A stretch of DNA of 64,000 nt from Prevotella sp. GTDB taxonomy: Bacteria > Bacteroidota > Bacteroidia > Bacteroidales > Dysgonomonadaceae. Location: positions 124,001 through 188,000 of the forward strand of contig JAISUS010000029.1 of NCBI GenBank assembly GCA_031271965.1. The letters are read 5' to 3'. A model generated the notes under the pieces. That model worked only from the letters and a program-made list of their open reading frames with translations, did not search any database and was not told the DNA's origin. The position numbers and the translations under genes are program-made. The first letter of the stretch is position 1; every line of letters starts with the position of its first letter. Of the stretch, positions 17,356 to 26,495 are shown in pieces.

Positions 17356-18720
17356 ATGGATAGATTAAATAATAATGAAATAGTAAGACAAATATCTAGT
17401 ACGGTAAGTAGTACATGTAATATAGGGGATGACCTTTTTCAAAAATTTAGCGTAAAACGAGGTTTACGTAATGAAGATCACACAGGAGTGGTAGTGGGGT
17501 TGACTAAAGTAGGCGATGTTGTCGGCTATGATCGTAATGCTGAAGGCGATACATATCCCATTCCGGGAAAACTGATGTATCGTGGAATTAGCCTTGAAGA
17601 TATAGTGAAAGGTGCCCAGAAAGAGGATCGTTTGGGATTTGAAGAGGTTGTTTATCTTATCCTTTCGGGAAACCTTCCTAATAAAAAGGAACTGGCCGAT
17701 TTTACAAGCTTGTTGAGTAAAACAATGGATCTGAATTCAAAGATCGTAATGCACATCCTTGATCTTGTGGGTAGCGATATTATGAATTATCTATCGCGTT
17801 GCGTTCTTGAATTGTATACGTTCGACGAAAATCCTGACGATATATCCCCCGAAAATCTCATAAAGCAATCGCTCAATTTGGTTGCCACATTCCCTACTAT
17901 TGTCGCTTATGCTCACAATGCTTTAAGGCACAGTAAAGGGCAGTCATTGCATATCCGTCATCCTCAGCCGAATGTTTCATTGGCTGAAAACTTCTTGTAT
18001 ATGATGAAGGGGCATAACTATACACCATTGGATGTGAAAATCCTCGATTTAGCGATGATGGTACATGCCGACCATGGTGGTGGTAATAATTCTACATTTA
18101 CCGTTCGTGTAACAAGTTCGGCCGGAACAGACACATATTCTGCTATTGCTGCAGGTATCGGTTCTCTGAAAGGACCTTTGCATGGCGGAGCTAACCTGAA
18201 AGTGGGCGATATGTTGAAGCATATTAAGAAGAACGTAAAAGATTGGACAAATGTAGAAGAGGTAGATGCCTATGTTGTGAAAATTCTTAATAAGAAGGCA
18301 TATGACAAGACGGGTTTATTTTATGGTATAGGGCATGCTATTTATACAATATCCGATCCTCGTACAGTTTTATTGAAAGAAATGGCCCGTGATTTGGCCA
18401 TAGAAAAAGGGCGTGAAGATGAGTTTAATTTTATGAGCCTGCTGGAAGAACGTGCCATCTATAATTTTATGGAAATGAAGGGTAAAAATGTCAAGAAGCA
18501 GGTTTGTGCCAATGTCGATTTTTATTCCGGATTTGTCTACGATATGATTGGTTTGCCACAAGAAATCTATACGCCTTTGTTTGCTATGGCTCGCATAGTT
18601 GGCTGGTGTGCGCATCGTATAGAGGAGCTGAATTTTAAGCAGAAACGGATTATTCGTCCTGCATATAAAAATGCAGGAGAGATCAAGGAGTATATACCGC
18701 TTACTAAAAGAAAGAAATAA
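17356..18720 (+). CDS. gltA: citrate synthase
   Basis: Citrate synthase (454 residues) condenses oxaloacetate and acetyl-CoA. The catalytic residues are visible in 'MVHADHGGGNNSTF', 'GPLHGGANLKV' (His), 'GHAIYTISDPRTVLL' (His) and 'CANVDFYSGFVY' (Asp). The N-terminal 'GKLMYRGISLEDIVKGAQ' is the small-domain signature. It is co-oriented with aconitase and the GNAT gene and is followed after 3 bases by a DUF423 gene. Confidence 0.95.
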   Translation: MDRLNNNEIVRQISSTVSSTCNIGDDLFQKFSVKRGLRNEDHTGVVVGLTKVGDVVGYDRNAEGDTYPIPGKLMYRGISLEDIVKGAQKEDRLGFEEVVYLILSGNLPNKKELADFTSLLSKTMDLNSKIVMHILDLVGSDIMNYLSRCVLELYTFDENPDDISPENLIKQSLNLVATFPTIVAYAHNALRHSKGQSLHIRHPQPNVSLAENFLYMMKGHNYTPLDVKILDLAMMVHADHGGGNNSTFTVRVTSSAGTDTYSAIAAGIGSLKGPLHGGANLKVGDMLKHIKKNVKDWTNVEEVDAYVVKILNKKAYDKTGLFYGIGHAIYTISDPRTVLLKEMARDLAIEKGREDEFNFMSLLEERAIYNFMEMKGKNVKKQVCANVDFYSGFVYDMIGLPQEIYTPLFAMARIVGWCAHRIEELNFKQKRIIRPAYKNAGEIKEYIPLTKRKK

Positions 18721-18723
18721 ACG

Positions 18724-19113
18724 ATGAAGCAATTTGTTCTTGCTGTTGCAGGCATATACGGCATGCTTTCCGTTGTGCTCGGAGCATTTGGTGCACATGC
18801 ATTCAAAAAAATATTGTCAGCTGATAAGCTGGCCGACTTTGAGACAGGAGTCCGGTATCAAATGTATCATGCAATTGTATTGTTGGTTATAGGTTTTGCT
18901 TTGTCGTTCTCAACATCGACGGAGCGGTGGGCGGCTATCTGCTTAATGGTTGGCGTGTTTCTGTTTTCTTTCAGTATTTATTTCTTGGCATTTGCAGAAT
19001 ATTGGAATGTAAATTTAAAGTTTTTAGGGCCGGTAACACCTTTTGGAGGACTGTTTCTGATTTTGGGATGGTTACTGTTAATTGTGTTTTTTGTTAAAAG
19101 TAAATTATTTTAA
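18724..19113 (+). CDS. DUF423 family inner-membrane protein
   Basis: A 129-residue protein with four hydrophobic segments (about 5-25, 45-62, 70-90 and 100-122). 'LGAFGAHAFKKILSADKLADFETGVRYQMYHAIVLLVIGFAL' is the family signature (GAFGAH and RYQMYHA). The function of this YgdD-like family is not known. It starts 3 bases after the citrate synthase stop, so it is part of that transcript. Confidence 0.88.
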   Translation: MKQFVLAVAGIYGMLSVVLGAFGAHAFKKILSADKLADFETGVRYQMYHAIVLLVIGFALSFSTSTERWAAICLMVGVFLFSFSIYFLAFAEYWNVNLKFLGPVTPFGGLFLILGWLLLIVFFVKSKLF

Positions 19114-19179
19114 GAATAATTGTAACTAAATGGGGTTTTGTGCGTCATATCTATAAAGTGGTAATCAAAAATTATAGAA

Positions 19180-19893
19180 ATGAAATCAGTTTTATACACA
19201 ATCAGTATTGCTTTAATAGCTTTGGTTTTAAATTCATGTTCATTCAACTCGGTAAGAGGTAGTGGAACATTAGTGAGTAACGAGGTTAATGTCCCTGATT
19301 TTAAAGGAATCGACTTTGGAGGTGGTGCTACCCTGGTCTATGAGCAAAAGCCGGGAACTCCATATTTGCGAATAGAAACCGATGATAATATATACCCATT
19401 GCTGAGGGTTGAGGTAAAAGACGGTACTTTGCATATAGGTAGTTCAGAGAATATAAGTCCTACAAAATTTAATATTTACACGAACTCTTCCACGTTGGAA
19501 TATTTGGGAGTGAGTGGTTCTATCAAAGCTACATTGAAAGGAAAGCTGGAGACTTCCATTTTGGATATATACATATCCGGTAGTGGTAACATTACAGCTG
19601 AAGACCTCATTTGTGGAACATTGCGAACAAAGGTTTCCGGTTCGGGTGACTTTTTTGTGGTAGGAAAAGCATCGAGTGTAGATAGTCATATTTCCGGAAG
19701 CGGAAAGGTTGTGGCTACAGAGCTTGTGGCTGATACGGTTTCATGCTCGGTTTCGGGTAGCGGGGATTTCTTTGTGACTGCTCAAAAATATCTTAATGTA
19801 AGGATCTCCGGAAGTGGGAGCGTGAAGTATAAAGGTAATCCGCAAATAGACCAATCTATATCTGGTTCCGGAAAAATATCAAGATTGGAGTAA
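19180..19893 (+). CDS. head-GIN domain (DUF2807) lipoprotein
   Basis: A 237-residue protein with a lipoprotein signal (lipobox NSC, Cys about residue 20). The domain starts with 'VPDFKGIDFGGGATLVYEQKPGTPYLRIETDDNIYPLLRVEVKDG', followed by a right-handed beta-helix-like run of ISGSG/VSGSG repeats every about 20 residues up to the end (SISGSGKISRLE). Members are envelope proteins of unknown, possibly adhesive, function. A paralogue lies at 26553-27278. A perfect bidirectional terminator follows. Confidence 0.85.
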   Translation: MKSVLYTISIALIALVLNSCSFNSVRGSGTLVSNEVNVPDFKGIDFGGGATLVYEQKPGTPYLRIETDDNIYPLLRVEVKDGTLHIGSSENISPTKFNIYTNSSTLEYLGVSGSIKATLKGKLETSILDIYISGSGNITAEDLICGTLRTKVSGSGDFFVVGKASSVDSHISGSGKVVATELVADTVSCSVSGSGDFFVTAQKYLNVRISGSGSVKYKGNPQIDQSISGSGKISRLE

Positions 19894-19922
19894 GAGATCT
19901 TTAATGTAGACAAAATACAGAT

Positions 19923-19965
19923 AAACAAGAAGAGCACCTCGATTTTCGAGGTGCTCTTCTTGTTT
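19923..19965. terminator. bidirectional terminator (20-bp perfect stem)
   Basis: Arms 19923-19942 and 19946-19965 are perfectly complementary with a 3-base loop (TTT); the stem holds AGAGCACCTCGA and its complement. It lies between the convergent DUF2807 gene and the small minus-strand gene and ends both transcripts. Confidence 0.85.
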
Positions 19966-19973
19966 GAATAAAC

Positions 19974-20249
19974 TTACTGTCCTATTTGAGTTTTAATGTA
20001 ATCGTTGGCATCGTCTTCGCAAAGAAAATATAATAGTCCTTTAAACTCAAATGGGAAAGAAATCTTGCCTATAGGTAGGTGGAACCGCTTCTTTTCGCAT
20101 TCGATGGAAAAATTTTCATGAGTCGTCGTAGTGAAATTATATATTTCATCAGGGCTGCTGATTCTAAATACCTTAATGGATAACTTCCGGGGATCAACTC
20201 TATACAAGATATCCCCTGCTTTTAATTTTAAAGCATCTTTTATTCTCAT
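19974..20249 (-). CDS. hypothetical protein, about 91 residues
   Basis: I do not recognise this gene. I use ATG 20249 (MRIKDALKLKAGDILYRVDPR), which has an AGG 8 bases upstream; a longer reading from 20285 is possible. 'LKAGDILYRVDPRKLSIKVFRISS' suggests a small beta-barrel fold. No signal peptide or membrane segment. It is a single gene flanked by a bidirectional terminator and a 316-base intergenic region. Confidence 0.6.
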   Translation of the reverse strand: MRIKDALKLKAGDILYRVDPRKLSIKVFRISSPDEIYNFTTTTHENFSIECEKKRFHLPIGKISFPFEFKGLLYFLCEDDANDYIKTQIGQ

Positions 20250-20500
20250 GATAACCTGTTTTTTTAGATGGGACAATAATACCATACAAATAATAAAGGA
20301 TTAAACGCTGTCAATTGTTCACATATATTGTTGCGTTAACGTTAAATTAACAATGAAGCGAGAGATACTTTCCCGCCGGAATAGTGCTTACATGAAATGT
20401 TTCCTGTTGCGAAAACGATCATTTAGAAGCTTATTTTATATTCCTGTGAACTATTTGATACTATGCGTATAGTTGAGGTTTTTTTACCTTATTAATTTCG

Positions 20501-20527
20501 TTGTCTTATTATTTAGTAGTACCTTTG
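20501..20527 (+). promoter_or_regulatory. promoter of the epimerase/carboxylase cluster
   Basis: The -7 element TACCTTTG (20520-20527) matches TAnnTTTG exactly; TTG at 20501-20503 can serve as the -33 element though the spacing is slightly short. The rest of the gene-free stretch 20250-20565 is AT-rich and holds only a small palindrome around GTTAACGTTAAATTAAC. Confidence 0.65.
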
Positions 20528-20565
20528 CGGCGAACTAAATAATAACTTTTTATTCAGATAAAATC

Positions 20566-20979
20566 ATGGATATTTCACACATTGAACATTTGGGTATTGC
20601 TGTAAAAAGCATTGAGGAACAGCTACCTTATTATGAAGGCGTGTTGGGTCTTAAATGCTATAGCATCGAGGTTGTAGAAGACCAAAAAGTGAAGACTGCT
20701 TTTTTTAAAGTAGGACAAACTAAAATAGAGCTTCTTGAGCCAACAAGTCCTGACAGTACAATTGCTAAATTTATCGAGAAAAGAGGAGAAGGCATTCATC
20801 ATATCGCATGGTGTGTTCAAGACGGTGTCGCAAATGCATTGGCTGAAGTCGAAGCGAAAGGCGTACAGTTAATCGATAAAGCACCTCGCCGTGGAGCAGA
20901 AGGTCTTGATATAGCATTCCTTCATCCGAAATCAACTGGTAGTGTTCTTACCGAATTTTGTGAAACTCCTAAAAAATAA
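20566..20979 (+). CDS. mce: methylmalonyl-CoA epimerase
   Basis: A 137-residue vicinal-oxygen-chelate enzyme that interconverts (R)- and (S)-methylmalonyl-CoA. 'HIEHLGIAVKSIEEQLPYYEGVLGL' carries the first metal His, 'EGIHHIAWCVQDGVANAL' the second and 'GSVLTEFCE' the metal Glu. 'FFKVGQTKIELLEPTSPDSTIAKFIEKRGEG' is typical of the family. It lies 85 bases before mmdA; together they serve the succinate-propionate pathway. Confidence 0.95.
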   Translation: MDISHIEHLGIAVKSIEEQLPYYEGVLGLKCYSIEVVEDQKVKTAFFKVGQTKIELLEPTSPDSTIAKFIEKRGEGIHHIAWCVQDGVANALAEVEAKGVQLIDKAPRRGAEGLDIAFLHPKSTGSVLTEFCETPKK

Positions 20980-21064
20980 AGGAGATGGCTTTGTTTACAT
21001 TACGTAGCAGAGTCATTTTTATGTAAAGACTTTAATTTTAATTTAGAATTTAAAATATAAAAAC

Positions 21065-22615
21065 ATGAGCCAACTTGAAAAAGTAAAAGAGCTGATAGAA
21101 CTTCGGGCCAAAGCACGTCTTGGTGGAGGTGAAAAAAGAATAGAAGCTCAGCATGCAAAAGGCAAATACACTGCACGCGAACGTATTGCTATCCTTCTTG
21201 ATGAAGGTAGTTTCGAGGAATTCGACATGTTTGTGGAACACCGTAGTACAAACTTCGGAATGGATAAACAAAAATTCCTGGGTGATGGTGTTGTTACAGG
21301 TTGTGGAACTATCGAAGGTCGTTTAGTTTACGTATTTGCTCAGGACTTTACTGTAATTGGAGGGTCATTGTCCGAAACTATGGCTTTGAAAATATGCAAA
21401 GTAATGGATATGGCAATGAAGGTAGGTGCTCCTGTAATCGGTATTAATGATTCAGGTGGCGCGCGTATTCAGGAAGGTGTAAATGCTTTGGCCGGTTATG
21501 CTGAAATTTTCCAGCGCAATATTCTTGCTTCAGGTGTCGTTCCTCAGATCTCAGGCATTTTTGGTCCATGTGCCGGTGGTGCGGTTTATTCGCCTGCTCT
21601 GACTGACTTTACTTTGATGACAGAAGGTACTTCTTATATGTTCCTTACAGGTCCTAAGGTTGTAAAAACTGTAACAGGTGAAGATGTTACACAAGAAGAA
21701 CTTGGGGGAGCAAGCGTTCATACTACCAAATCAGGTGTAGCTCATTTTTCTGTTTCTAACGAAGATGAGGGTTTGTCTCTTATTCGTCAGCTTTACGGTT
21801 TTCTTCCTCAGAATAATATGGAAGAAGCTCCTCGCAAGGACTGTACAGACCCAATTGCCAGAATGGAGGATTCGTTGAACGAAATAATACCTGACAATCC
21901 GAATAAACCATATGACATGTTCGAAGTGATAGGTGCTGTTGTAGACAATGGGGAATTCCTTGAAGTACATGGCAATTATGCTAAAAATATTATTGTAGGA
22001 TTTGCCCGTATGAACGGTCAATCTGTTGGTGTGGTTGCAAATCAACCTAAATATCTTGCCGGAGTATTGGATATCAATGCTTCACGTAAGGCTGCGCGTT
22101 TCGTTCGATTCTGTGATGCATTCAATATTCCGTTGGTGACATTGGTTGACGTTCCTGGATTCCTTCCCGGTACAGGCCAAGAGTATGGTGGCGTAATTAC
22201 TCACGGTGCAAAACTTCTATATGCATATGGAGAAGCTACAGTGCCTAAAGTGACTGTAACACTTCGTAAATCTTATGGAGGTTCTCATATTGTGATGAGT
22301 TGTAAACAACTTCGCGGAGACATTAACTATGCATGGCCTACAGCTGAAATTGCGGTTATGGGTGCAGATGGTGCTGCCGAAGTCCTTTATGCAAAAGAAA
22401 TTAAAGATTCGGCTAATCCTGCTGAGGCTCTTGCTGCTAAGAAGGAAGAATACAACAAGTTGTTCTGTAATCCTTTCAATGCTGCCCGCTATGGATATAT
22501 TGATGATGTTATCGAGCCACGTAATACTCGTTTCCGTGTAATCCGTGCTTTGGAACAATTGAGAACTAAAAAGCAAATTAATCCTGCTAAGAAGCACGAT
22601 AACTTGCCTCTATAA
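21065..22615 (+). CDS. mmdA: methylmalonyl/propionyl-CoA carboxyltransferase subunit
   Basis: The 516-residue alpha subunit transfers carboxyl between the acyl-CoA and a biotin carrier. N-terminal '[24 protein letters not shown]', '[24 protein letters not shown]' and '[20 protein letters not shown]' form the first crotonase-like half; '[47 protein letters not shown]' forms the second. It could act in a sodium-pumping methylmalonyl-CoA decarboxylase or, with a biotin carboxylase elsewhere, as propionyl-CoA carboxylase. The carrier gene follows after a small ORF; no beta (membrane) subunit gene is in this cluster. Confidence 0.95.
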   Translation: MSQLEKVKELIELRAKARLGGGEKRIEAQHAKGKYTARERIAILLDEGSFEEFDMFVEHRSTNFGMDKQKFLGDGVVTGCGTIEGRLVYVFAQDFTVIGGSLSETMALKICKVMDMAMKVGAPVIGINDSGGARIQEGVNALAGYAEIFQRNILASGVVPQISGIFGPCAGGAVYSPALTDFTLMTEGTSYMFLTGPKVVKTVTGEDVTQEELGGASVHTTKSGVAHFSVSNEDEGLSLIRQLYGFLPQNNMEEAPRKDCTDPIARMEDSLNEIIPDNPNKPYDMFEVIGAVVDNGEFLEVHGNYAKNIIVGFARMNGQSVGVVANQPKYLAGVLDINASRKAARFVRFCDAFNIPLVTLVDVPGFLPGTGQEYGGVITHGAKLLYAYGEATVPKVTVTLRKSYGGSHIVMSCKQLRGDINYAWPTAEIAVMGADGAAEVLYAKEIKDSANPAEALAAKKEEYNKLFCNPFNAARYGYIDDVIEPRNTRFRVIRALEQLRTKKQINPAKKHDNLPL

Positions 22616-22635
22616 TCCCTCTAAAATTTAAAAAG

Positions 22636-22812
22636 ATGAGTGATCAAAATATACCGACAGATGTATTAGCCGCTATTGCGATGGCTATATACGATATGCA
22701 GGATCAACACGATGTGGAGAGCAATGTTTTGACTATTAAACATGTATCGAAAGATTATTTGCCTTGGGCCGACAAAGGAAATGTTATGCTTCAAATGCCA
22801 ATAAGAAAATAA
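22636..22812 (+). CDS. short OadG-like protein lacking the membrane segment (58 residues)
   Basis: The ORF reads MSDQNIPTDVLAAIAMAIYD and continues with 'HDVESNVLTIKHVSKDYLPW', ending LQMPIRK. It has the gene position of the gamma subunit (OadG/MmdD) between mmdA and the biotin carrier, and its 'AAIAMAIY...ESNVLTI' and final '..P.RK' look like the cytosolic tail of Bacteroidales OadG-like proteins. The N-terminal membrane helix expected of OadG is missing, and no upstream start within the 20 bases after mmdA could supply it. So it is either a natural soluble variant or a shortened remnant; the homology is my recollection, not a search. Confidence 0.7.
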   Translation: MSDQNIPTDVLAAIAMAIYDMQDQHDVESNVLTIKHVSKDYLPWADKGNVMLQMPIRK

Positions 22813-22828
22813 AATCTGAAAAATTATT

Positions 22829-23281
22829 ATGAAACAATTCATATATAGAATTAACGGTCAAGAATACGTAGTTGCCGTAAATAAAATGGATAACTCTCTT
22901 GCTGAAGTAGCTGTAAATGGAGCTAACTACAAAGTAGAGTTGGTAAATAACGAGGAAGTTACCCTTGTTTCCCGCCCGACGGTGAAATCTCCTGTAGCTG
23001 CAACTGCAGCCCCCGCACCTAAAGCAACAGCTTCGGCTCCTGCAACCAAACCAGCAGGCGGTGGAGGTGCAGGTAGTGTGAAATCTCCGCTTCCCGGTAT
23101 CATTATCGATGTATTGGTAAATGTTGGTGACGAAGTGAAAAAAGGACAGACTGTCGTAATGCTTGAAGCAATGAAAATGGAAAATGCTATACAAGCTCCT
23201 CAGGATGGAAAAGTCACAGAAGTTTGTGTAAATAAAGGTGATTCTGTGCTGGAAGGTGTTGTCCTTGTGTCTATAGGATAA
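22829..23281 (+). CDS. mmdC: biotin carboxyl carrier protein of acyl-CoA carboxylase
   Basis: A 150-residue carrier. The N-terminal about 50 residues are followed by an Ala/Pro-rich flexible linker (residues about 53-83, AATAAPAPKATASAPATKPAGGG), then the biotinyl domain with 'PLPGIIIDVLVNVGDEVKKGQTVVMLEAMKMENAIQAPQDGKV'; the Lys in AMKM is biotinylated. It works with MmdA. A terminator follows, so the cluster ends here and no mmdB follows. Confidence 0.95.
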   Translation: MKQFIYRINGQEYVVAVNKMDNSLAEVAVNGANYKVELVNNEEVTLVSRPTVKSPVAATAAPAPKATASAPATKPAGGGGAGSVKSPLPGIIIDVLVNVGDEVKKGQTVVMLEAMKMENAIQAPQDGKVTEVCVNKGDSVLEGVVLVSIG

Positions 23282-23301
23282 ATCTCTTATTAAGATAAAT
23301 A

Positions 23302-23334
23302 ATAAACGCTGTATGAGTAACCATGCAGCGTTTA
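23302..23334 (+). terminator. terminator after mmdC
   Basis: ATAAACGCTG and CAGCGTTTAT pair across a loop of about 13 bases, followed by GTTTTG. It closes the carboxylase cluster before the fucosidase gene. Confidence 0.65.
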
Positions 23335-23392
23335 TGTTTTGATAAAAATGATTAAATAGTTATCTTAGAAGCCATTTTATTCCTAAATACAC

Positions 23393-25270
23393 ATGAAAAC
23401 AAATTTAAAGGTCATTTTATTACTATTTTTTGTTGTCTCTTTATTTTCTCTTGCGCAGAATAATCCGATAAAACCATATGGTGCTTTACCTACAAAAGAT
23501 CAGGTGGAATGGCAACAATTGGAGTATTATATGTTTATCCATTTCGGACCCAATACATTTACCAATGTAGAGTGGGGTAACGGAAAAGAAAATCCAAAAG
23601 TTTTTAATCCCTCTGATCTTGATTGTCGCCAGTGGGCAGCGACAGCTAAGGCAGCGGGGATGAAAGGTATTATTATAACAGCGAAACATCACGATGGATT
23701 TTGTCTGTGGCCTAGCAAATACAGTACGCATACTGTACGTGAAAGTCCATGGAAAGATGGGAAAGGAGATGTTTTGAGAGAACTATCCGATGCTTGCCGG
23801 GAATATGACTTAAAATTTGGAGTCTATTTATCTCCGTGGGATCAGAATCACCCGGCTTATGGAACTCCTCAATATAATGAAATCTTTTCGAATACGTTGG
23901 ATGAAGTTTTGTCCTCATACGGAGAAGTTTTCGAGCAATGGTTCGATGGTGCTAATGGCGAAGGGCATGAAGGAAAGAAGCAAGTTTACGATTGGGATAT
24001 GTTTCACAAAACAGTGTATCGGAATCAACCACATGCAGTTATATTCAGTGATATAGGTCCGGGTTGCCGTTGGATGGGAAATGAACGGGGTGTAGCAGGA
24101 AAAACAAACTGGTCTACATTAAATATAACCGGATTTGGACCCGGCCGGGATGCACCGGCATCAGAGATATTGAATACCGGACAACAGGGTGGTGAAGCAT
24201 GGGTTCCTGCCGAAACAGATGTTTCTATCCGTCCGGGATGGTTTTATAGTCCTGATACCGATGATAAGGTAAAATCGGTAGAAAAGCTAATGGATATATA
24301 TTATACATCAGTAGGACGTAATTCCAATCTTTTGTTAAATGTTCCTCCCGATCGTCGGGGGCGTATTCATGCAACGGACTCTGTTCGTCTGATGGAGTTC
24401 CGCAGGGCAAGAGAAGAGGCTTTTGCCGATAATTTGGCGATAAAGGCTTCATTAAAAGTTAGTAGCACCAGAAAAGATACAACAACTACTTGGAATAAAT
24501 CCGAAGCATACAATATACTTGACGATAGCTATAATACATATTGGACACCTAATGAGAATGAATTAAATCCTTCGATTGAAATTGATCTGAAGAAGATTCA
24601 GACTTTCAATAGATTGCTTTTGCAGGAATATATCCCGTTAGGACAACGAGTTAAATCATTTACTGTTAAATATTGGGATGCAAAGAAAAAGACTTGGGTA
24701 AATTTGGCTGAGGAAACAACAATTGGATACAAGCGTATATTACGTTTTCCTTCTGTTGCTACCCAAAAATTAAAAATTGAGTTTAATACATTGGCTTGTC
24801 CGGTTATAAGTACAGTCGCTGTGTATGATGCTCCGGAGCTTTCTGTGGCAGAGAAAGTTGTAGATGACAAGGATAGAATTGATGTAAAGAATTGGAAGCT
24901 GCTGTCGCCACAATCATTAGAATCTTCTATTGTAAATGAAAATGATAATCGTTATTTAAAGATTGACAAAGCGACCTCTCTTATTGTCGATTTGGGCAAA
25001 GCTTTTAAATTTAGTGGATTCTCCTATACTCCTGTTGCTAAGGAACAATCTTCGAATATCTTGAAATATAATTTCTATATAAGTCCAGATGGTACTAAAT
25101 GGATCAAGATCAAGGATAATCAGATATTTAACAATGTGGCAAATAATCCTATAAAACAACGCGTTAAATTGACAGAAAATGTAGAAGCACGCTACATAAA
25201 ATTAGAAGTTTTAGAAACTGCCGATTTTGGAAATCATTATTTTGTAGCAGGGCTTGATATATATAAATAA
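23393..25270 (+). CDS. alpha-L-fucosidase (GH29) with C-terminal discoidin-like domain
   Basis: A 625-residue exported enzyme (signal MKTNLKVILLLFFVVSLFSLAQ). The GH29 catalytic domain (about 30-345) shows 'WQQLEYYMFIHFGPNTFTNVEWG', 'GIIITAKHHDGFCLWPSKYS', 'LKFGVYLSPWD' and the nucleophile Asp in 'EQWFDGANGEG'. The rest (about 350-625) looks like F5/8-type carbohydrate-binding modules ('SIEIDLKKIQTFNRLLLQEYIPLGQRVKSFTVKYWD', 'ARYIKLEVLE'). It would release fucose from host or plant glycans in the periplasm or outside; no SusCD pair is nearby. Confidence 0.93.
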   Translation: MKTNLKVILLLFFVVSLFSLAQNNPIKPYGALPTKDQVEWQQLEYYMFIHFGPNTFTNVEWGNGKENPKVFNPSDLDCRQWAATAKAAGMKGIIITAKHHDGFCLWPSKYSTHTVRESPWKDGKGDVLRELSDACREYDLKFGVYLSPWDQNHPAYGTPQYNEIFSNTLDEVLSSYGEVFEQWFDGANGEGHEGKKQVYDWDMFHKTVYRNQPHAVIFSDIGPGCRWMGNERGVAGKTNWSTLNITGFGPGRDAPASEILNTGQQGGEAWVPAETDVSIRPGWFYSPDTDDKVKSVEKLMDIYYTSVGRNSNLLLNVPPDRRGRIHATDSVRLMEFRRAREEAFADNLAIKASLKVSSTRKDTTTTWNKSEAYNILDDSYNTYWTPNENELNPSIEIDLKKIQTFNRLLLQEYIPLGQRVKSFTVKYWDAKKKTWVNLAEETTIGYKRILRFPSVATQKLKIEFNTLACPVISTVAVYDAPELSVAEKVVDDKDRIDVKNWKLLSPQSLESSIVNENDNRYLKIDKATSLIVDLGKAFKFSGFSYTPVAKEQSSNILKYNFYISPDGTKWIKIKDNQIFNNVANNPIKQRVKLTENVEARYIKLEVLETADFGNHYFVAGLDIYK

Positions 25271-25332
25271 CGATACAGATTGAAGTAAAAAAGGAATTTG
25301 CTTATCTTTACAAGCAGAAAATAAAGCGGAAA

Positions 25333-25929
25333 ATGAAAAAAACAGTATGCTTGGTTGTACTTATCTCTCTTTTTTTTACTGCTTGTAGTAGTGATAATGA
25401 GGAAGATTATATTTACAAAGTTCGTTATAGAGACCTTTCCAGTCTTTCTATATATGCAGGGTCAGCAGAAGGGCCGGTAAACGTTCAATACAATAATCTG
25501 AAAAGGACAGAATTGGCGCGACGTTATTTTAAAGGGTTGTATAATCATCTGTTACACGATTCGCTTAGTATTCAGTTTAACGGAGACTTGATAACATATG
25601 AATATCCAAGATTGAGAACCACATGGAAGATTGTTTCTAAATATACTTACCGGAATGATTCTCTTTACGCTATAAAAACTGACGGAGATTATTTATTCGC
25701 GGCTTTAGGTCGTAATCGTGATAGTCTATACCGCCAATTAAGTTTGGTTATGTATCCATATATGGCTGCACCAAACGTTTATAGAGATACTGTAGTTATA
25801 TCCGGTAAGCCATTCGATTATAAAAAGGATATGGCTTCCTTGCCTTTGACTAAATACACTTCATTGGATGATTTAAAAACAGTTGGAGATACTATCGTTT
25901 GGTGTAATGTAAAATATCTATTTCAATGA
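25333..25929 (+). CDS. lipoprotein, unknown function (first of a related pair)
   Basis: A 198-residue lipoprotein (lipobox TAC, modified Cys about residue 18). No domain recognised. Near the N-terminus it shares the block 'RYRD...YAGSAEG' with the next gene, suggesting an old tandem duplication. The stop overlaps the next start (ATGA), so the two are translationally coupled. Confidence 0.75.
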   Translation: MKKTVCLVVLISLFFTACSSDNEEDYIYKVRYRDLSSLSIYAGSAEGPVNVQYNNLKRTELARRYFKGLYNHLLHDSLSIQFNGDLITYEYPRLRTTWKIVSKYTYRNDSLYAIKTDGDYLFAALGRNRDSLYRQLSLVMYPYMAAPNVYRDTVVISGKPFDYKKDMASLPLTKYTSLDDLKTVGDTIVWCNVKYLFQ

Positions 25930-26483
25930 TGTATAGAATAAATCTTTTTAGAAATATATTATTATTGGGACTTACTTTGGTATTCTTTTATGCCTGTGGA
26001 AACGATGATGACACAAATTCATTGCGGTATAGGAATTCAAAGTATGTTAAGTTTGAGGTGTATGCAGGTTCTGAAGAAGGGGGTGCCCTAATTGAGAAGA
26101 AAGTAGATTCGGTAAAATATTTTAATGCTATAATGGAATCTTTTACAGATGCAATGATATCATTTGATGCAGATCGTATTTTGGTTGGACAGGTGAGTAT
26201 TTCGGAAAGTAGTCCTTATAAATTTGATAATGGATTGTTATATATTTATAATGACGGGCTTTGGCAATATTTTGGCTATGGAAATACAGGGAATGTTACT
26301 ATTCGGCAACATTATGCGGCATATAAGCAAAATGGAGGTATAATACAACGCTTCCGGGGACCATCTAAGGAGGCCTATACAATGGAAGAAGCTATAAAAA
26401 ATACACCATTTGCCGCATTGTCTGGTATGGTAAATAAGGCTGATACATTGATAGTTTGTACTCGGGATTCGTATTTTAAATAA
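25926..26483 (+). CDS. lipoprotein, unknown function (second of a related pair)
   Basis: A 185-residue lipoprotein (signal with lipobox YAC, Cys about residue 24, then GNDDD). 'LRYRNSKYVKFEVYAGSEEGGAL' matches the block in the preceding protein; the rest has diverged. No known domain. It ends just before a perfect 20-bp terminator hairpin shared with the convergent DUF2807 gene. Confidence 0.75.
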   Translation: MMYRINLFRNILLLGLTLVFFYACGNDDDTNSLRYRNSKYVKFEVYAGSEEGGALIEKKVDSVKYFNAIMESFTDAMISFDADRILVGQVSISESSPYKFDNGLLYIYNDGLWQYFGYGNTGNVTIRQHYAAYKQNGGIIQRFRGPSKEAYTMEEAIKNTPFAALSGMVNKADTLIVCTRDSYFK

Positions 26484-26495
26484 AAAGAAAAAATG

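Noticed and set aside
20250..20565. Small RNA gene or leader ORF before the epimerase gene
   Set aside because: Only a small palindrome and a promoter are visible; no terminator-like hairpin or biased codon run supports an RNA or leader peptide.
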